Below are positions 7,473-10,205 of a DNA stretch of 10,205 nucleotides, piece after piece. The notes below the pieces were generated by a model, which worked only from the letters and a program-made list of their open reading frames with translations, searched no databases and was not told the DNA's origin. Numbering within the stretch: the stretch's first letter is position 1; each line of letters begins with the position of its first letter. Where the stretch lies: NCBI GenBank assembly GCA_027071965.1, contig JALSYJ010000227.1, positions 1-10,205 on the forward strand. The letters are read 5' to 3'. The translations under genes and the position numbers were made by a program. This DNA comes from Robiginitomaculum sp. (GTDB taxonomy: Bacteria > Pseudomonadota > Alphaproteobacteria > Caulobacterales > Maricaulaceae).

Positions 7473-7502
7473 ATGTATGCTGTTACTGCGATAAAAAAAA
7501 GA

Positions 7503-10205
7503 CTATAAATAGAGCAATTTTCGATTAGCAGGGCCAATACCGGCTTCTGCTGAAATCTGGGCTACCGATATGTCCAGTTGTGGAGGCACTCCATTTGGGA
7601 ATATTTGCTCAAGCTCCGGTGCAGATAAAGTGCGCAATGGCTTGGAAACAAGTTCCGATAAAACCGGAACCTCATTTATAAATAACTTAAATGAATATTC
7701 CTCAGAGCTCTCAGCTAACGGCACATCAGGGCTAAACCAGTTATCACCGCCAATACGGGTTCTGCGGATCCATGATATAGTAATATCACCGGCATTTTCC
7801 TTTGCTTTTAGATGAACAGGCATTCTGGGAAGCCTGCTTTCATCTGTAAAAACGGCGCTGAAGACCTCCTGCTCATTTGCATTTGATGCTCCGCCTGTAA
7901 AACCGGCACGCCAGTTTAATTCAACGCCAAGCTCATACTCGCTGATTGGCAGGTGCACACTTGACCCATCAAACAGCACCACTTGTGCTCCTGGATCAAT
8001 TGGCTCTTTTAGCGTCTGTTCGGTTCCTGATTGGCCACGAAGTAAATCTCGCAAAATCCATGAACCATCAGCCTGCAGCTCAACGTTTTGAAACTGCATA
8101 ATTTCCCAAACTCCATTTGCATGCGCCACAGCAATTGAATTGGCACCAGCCAGCATTTCCAGATGCTGAACCGACAATAAATTCACCTGCGGAAGGTTGA
8201 TATGTAATTGTGCCGCACGGTCCATCCGGCCAAAGAAATTACCATCAGAAATAAATTCAACAACAGAACCAATTTGTGAAGGGCGATCCAGTTGCGCCCG
8301 CGACCTTTGTTCGTACCCTGACTTGATCTGTAACTCGCCATACCAAGGCTCACCAAAGGCTGCTATTCGTGGGCCTAACCGTTCGGCTTCTCCAGGCAAT
8401 AAGGGAATATCCAAAAACACAAGTTGCGGACGAGAGGGCTGATCCAGACTGTTACCAGTAGATTCTCCCGGATTTGCCCCACTAACAAGGGGCCTTGCAG
8501 CCATATTGGCTGCCGTCAAAAGAAGCTCCCGGCGATTTTGTTCCTCAATTTGATTGATCTGCCAGTTCCCGGCAATAAATTGCGGGTCAAAAGCAATGAC
8601 ATCGCCTACTTCCAGCCGCAAACTTGATGGTGGAAGACTTAATCTTAGCTGCTTTGCACCATGCCTTGCGCGCGCCAATATCCCATTGCTTAACACCCGC
8701 ATCGAAACCTGATCGCTTACGAGCGGCATGGAAAATGCGATTATTTTTTCCTTGCTATCGCTTTGTATTCTAACAAGTGTTTCTGCGGGCTGGTAATCAT
8801 TTTCATCATTTGCAAACCTGACCTTTACCCCAGTGGCCAATTTTTCAGCATCTTCCAACAGTTTTTGTGCTAAAAACTCTCCATCAAGTGCAGCCAGATC
8901 CTGTGCTCCCAGACCGGTCTCTATGACGAAATTGTTGCTCGCCATGAAATTCAATGCTCCAAAGCTCTCAACAACATCAAAGCCAAATACATCAGCCAGA
9001 GGCCTTAGCCCTTGTCGTAATGTGATATTTCCTCGCACCACAAAACCCGTAACAACACCCTCTATTGAGTTAACGGAAAAGTCTGTAAGCCCTGCTTCTT
9101 CGCACAAATCGGTAATAATCGAAGATAAAGAAGAAAAACCGATACGGCCATTTAGCCAGTGTCCAAGCTTCCAGTTTTCTCCATCCACCCAAATATCTGA
9201 TCTGGATGGAAAATCAGGAAACGGTCTTGCGTCCCAGGTCCAGAACATAATATCCGCCGGATCCACCATTGGCCCGGCATAAACCGAAGATACCGGGTTG
9301 CCCGGCACCCCGACCTGCCATTGCTCCAGAATAGCCTCGCAGTATTTTCGCTGAATCAAATCGTCACGCTGTCCATCAGAAAAATACGGCAGAAAACTCT
9401 CAGAACTCTTGGGATCGTAAAATACATTAGGTTGATTAGATCCCATATCCACAGCCGGACACCCGGTCTCGGTAAACCAGATCGGCTTGCTCATCGGCAC
9501 CCAATCCGTTGGAATTGCAGCCTCTATCCCGCCTGGGCGATCAAAATGGTCTTGCGACCACCAGCTCTCCAGATCCTTATAGCGAAAAACCCATTCCTTA
9601 TTATAAGCCCCGTCTGTAATAGGAGTTCTGATCTGCTCATCACGATCCGACGCAGAAGCATAATACCAGTCATAGCCTTCACCACCCTTGATATTATTTT
9701 GCAGATAGGTGCGGTCATAAATTGTATCAGCCACATCCATATCAAGATGGTTTTCACCATCACGCCAATCAGAAAGCGGTACGTACCAGTCAATTCCGAC
9801 AAAATCCACGGCCGGATCTGCCCAGAATTTATCCAGATGAAAATAGACATCTTCTGATCCGTCTTTTGGATGATGACCAAAATACTCTGACCAATCTGCA
9901 GCGTAGGAAATTTTCGTTTGCGGCAAAATTGAGCGAACATCCGCAGCCAGCTCAGCTAATTTACTCACCACAGGATACGTGTCTTGTGAGGAGCGCAGCC
10001 TCGTTAGTCCCGGCAGTTCAGAACCAACCAGAAAAGCATCTACACCACCTGCAAGCTGGCACAGATGGGCATAATGTAAAATCATTCGGCGAAATGACCA
10101 TTCAGCAGGGCCGGAATAATTAACAGTTTGCGCCCCAGCAGCAAAATCAGCTATGCCTGCATTTCCAAAAAAACTATCAACTTGGCCTTGCACCGCAATT
10201 GACTT
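7503..10205 (-). CDS. GTA/phage-tail baseplate multidomain protein ('megatron'), C-terminal part
   Basis: The frame is open at the window's right edge and ends at TAG (7505-7503), giving 900 residues. A GTG at 10193 is an internal Val codon, because the reading frame continues upstream of it (KSIAV). Residues about 1-330 match the GTA TIM-barrel-like domain: LVGSELPGLTRLR, ISYAADWSEYFG, VDFVGIDWYVPLSDW and the acid-bearing IWFTETGCPAVDMG. Candidate glutamates are E63 and E246, placed as in retaining glycosidase-like barrels. A phage-tail-type middle region follows (about 350-700). The C-terminal region has DLLRGQSGTE (about 720-728) and a fibronectin-like strand region (ITISWIRRTR, about 808-818). 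In Rhodobacter capsulatus the equivalent protein (g15) is about 1300 residues and forms the baseplate/host-contact end of the tail. No frameshift or stop interrupts the 900 codons, which argues for a maintained gene. A normal tailed prophage is possible, but the TIM-barrel domain favours the GTA family. Confidence 0.9.
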   Translation of the reverse strand, partial: KSIAVQGQVDSFFGNAGIADFAAGAQTVNYSGPAEWSFRRMILHYAHLCQLAGGVDAFLVGSELPGLTRLRSSQDTYPVVSKLAELAADVRSILPQTKISYAADWSEYFGHHPKDGSEDVYFHLDKFWADPAVDFVGIDWYVPLSDWRDGENHLDMDVADTIYDRTYLQNNIKGGEGYDWYYASASDRDEQIRTPITDGAYNKEWVFRYKDLESWWSQDHFDRPGGIEAAIPTDWVPMSKPIWFTETGCPAVDMGSNQPNVFYDPKSSESFLPYFSDGQRDDLIQRKYCEAILEQWQVGVPGNPVSSVYAGPMVDPADIMFWTWDARPFPDFPSRSDIWVDGENWKLGHWLNGRIGFSSLSSIITDLCEEAGLTDFSVNSIEGVVTGFVVRGNITLRQGLRPLADVFGFDVVESFGALNFMASNNFVIETGLGAQDLAALDGEFLAQKLLEDAEKLATGVKVRFANDENDYQPAETLVRIQSDSKEKIIAFSMPLVSDQVSMRVLSNGILARARHGAKQLRLSLPPSSLRLEVGDVIAFDPQFIAGNWQINQIEEQNRRELLLTAANMAARPLVSGANPGESTGNSLDQPSRPQLVFLDIPLLPGEAERLGPRIAAFGEPWYGELQIKSGYEQRSRAQLDRPSQIGSVVEFISDGNFFGRMDRAAQLHINLPQVNLLSVQHLEMLAGANSIAVAHANGVWEIMQFQNVELQADGSWILRDLLRGQSGTEQTLKEPIDPGAQVVLFDGSSVHLPISEYELGVELNWRAGFTGGASNANEQEVFSAVFTDESRLPRMPVHLKAKENAGDITISWIRRTRIGGDNWFSPDVPLAESSEEYSFKLFINEVPVLSELVSKPLRTLSAPELEQIFPNGVPPQLDISVAQISAEAGIGPANRKLLYL

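Noticed and set aside
7493..7502. T8 run after the GTA-type gene as a rho-independent terminator
   Set aside because: The only adjacent inverted repeat is a four-pair AT-only CTAT-TT-ATAG. Without a GC-rich stem, it does not meet the normal terminator pattern.
8833..9282. Plus-strand open frame of 149 codons
   Set aside because: It is antisense to the same GTA-type gene, low in complexity (Ser/Pro/Lys-rich), and has no family resemblance.
9321..9857. Plus-strand open frame of 178 codons
   Set aside because: It lies wholly antisense to the well-supported GTA-type gene, has a composition typical of a shadow frame, and shows no recognisable domain.

Overview
All eight genes in this window read on the minus strand, so the biological order runs from position 10205 down to position 1. 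The gene families, chiefly a gene transfer agent (GTA) baseplate 'megatron' protein and a FeuP/FeuQ-like sensor-regulator pair, point to an alphaproteobacterium. It may be a Hyphomicrobiales (Rhizobiales) relative with only moderate GC. Nothing here looks like an insertion sequence, CRISPR array, tRNA or rRNA. Coding is dense, and the longest gap is about 155 bases.

Region 1 (10205-7503) is the C-terminal 900 residues of a GTA/phage-tail-like multidomain protein with a TIM-barrel-like domain. It corresponds to the last large gene of Rhodobacter-type GTA clusters and is open at the window edge. Region 2 (7452-6547) is a zinc-finger-less J-domain co-chaperone that follows after 50 bases and has a very strong Shine-Dalgarno.

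Region 3 (6514-4106) is a tightly packed trio: a small secreted PepSY protein, an OmpR-type response regulator and a membrane histidine kinase. The junctions are TGA-C-ATG and a GTGA overlap. This arrangement resembles the rhizobial feuN-feuP-feuQ locus, in which a small periplasmic protein restrains the kinase.

Region 4 (4047-2713) is a 444-residue protein that I do not recognise. Region 5 (2557-1) is a second envelope module: a periplasmic Do/HtrA serine protease, a second OmpR-type response regulator, and the first 121 codons of a second membrane sensor, overlapping the regulator by ATGA and cut by the window edge. The 155-base gap in front of the protease is the only good place for a promoter in this half. 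It holds a TATAAT box and an 11-base palindrome over the expected -35 position.

The working picture is a co-directional block for envelope sensing and protein quality control, downstream of a domesticated phage-derived particle gene. From memory of rhizobial gene order, feuPQ is followed by the cytochrome c maturation genes cycHJKL and then degP-regulator-kinase. If that is right, the unknown 444-residue gene sits where cycHJKL would be expected. It is the best candidate here for something undescribed. Most of the rest is recognisable chromosomal content.
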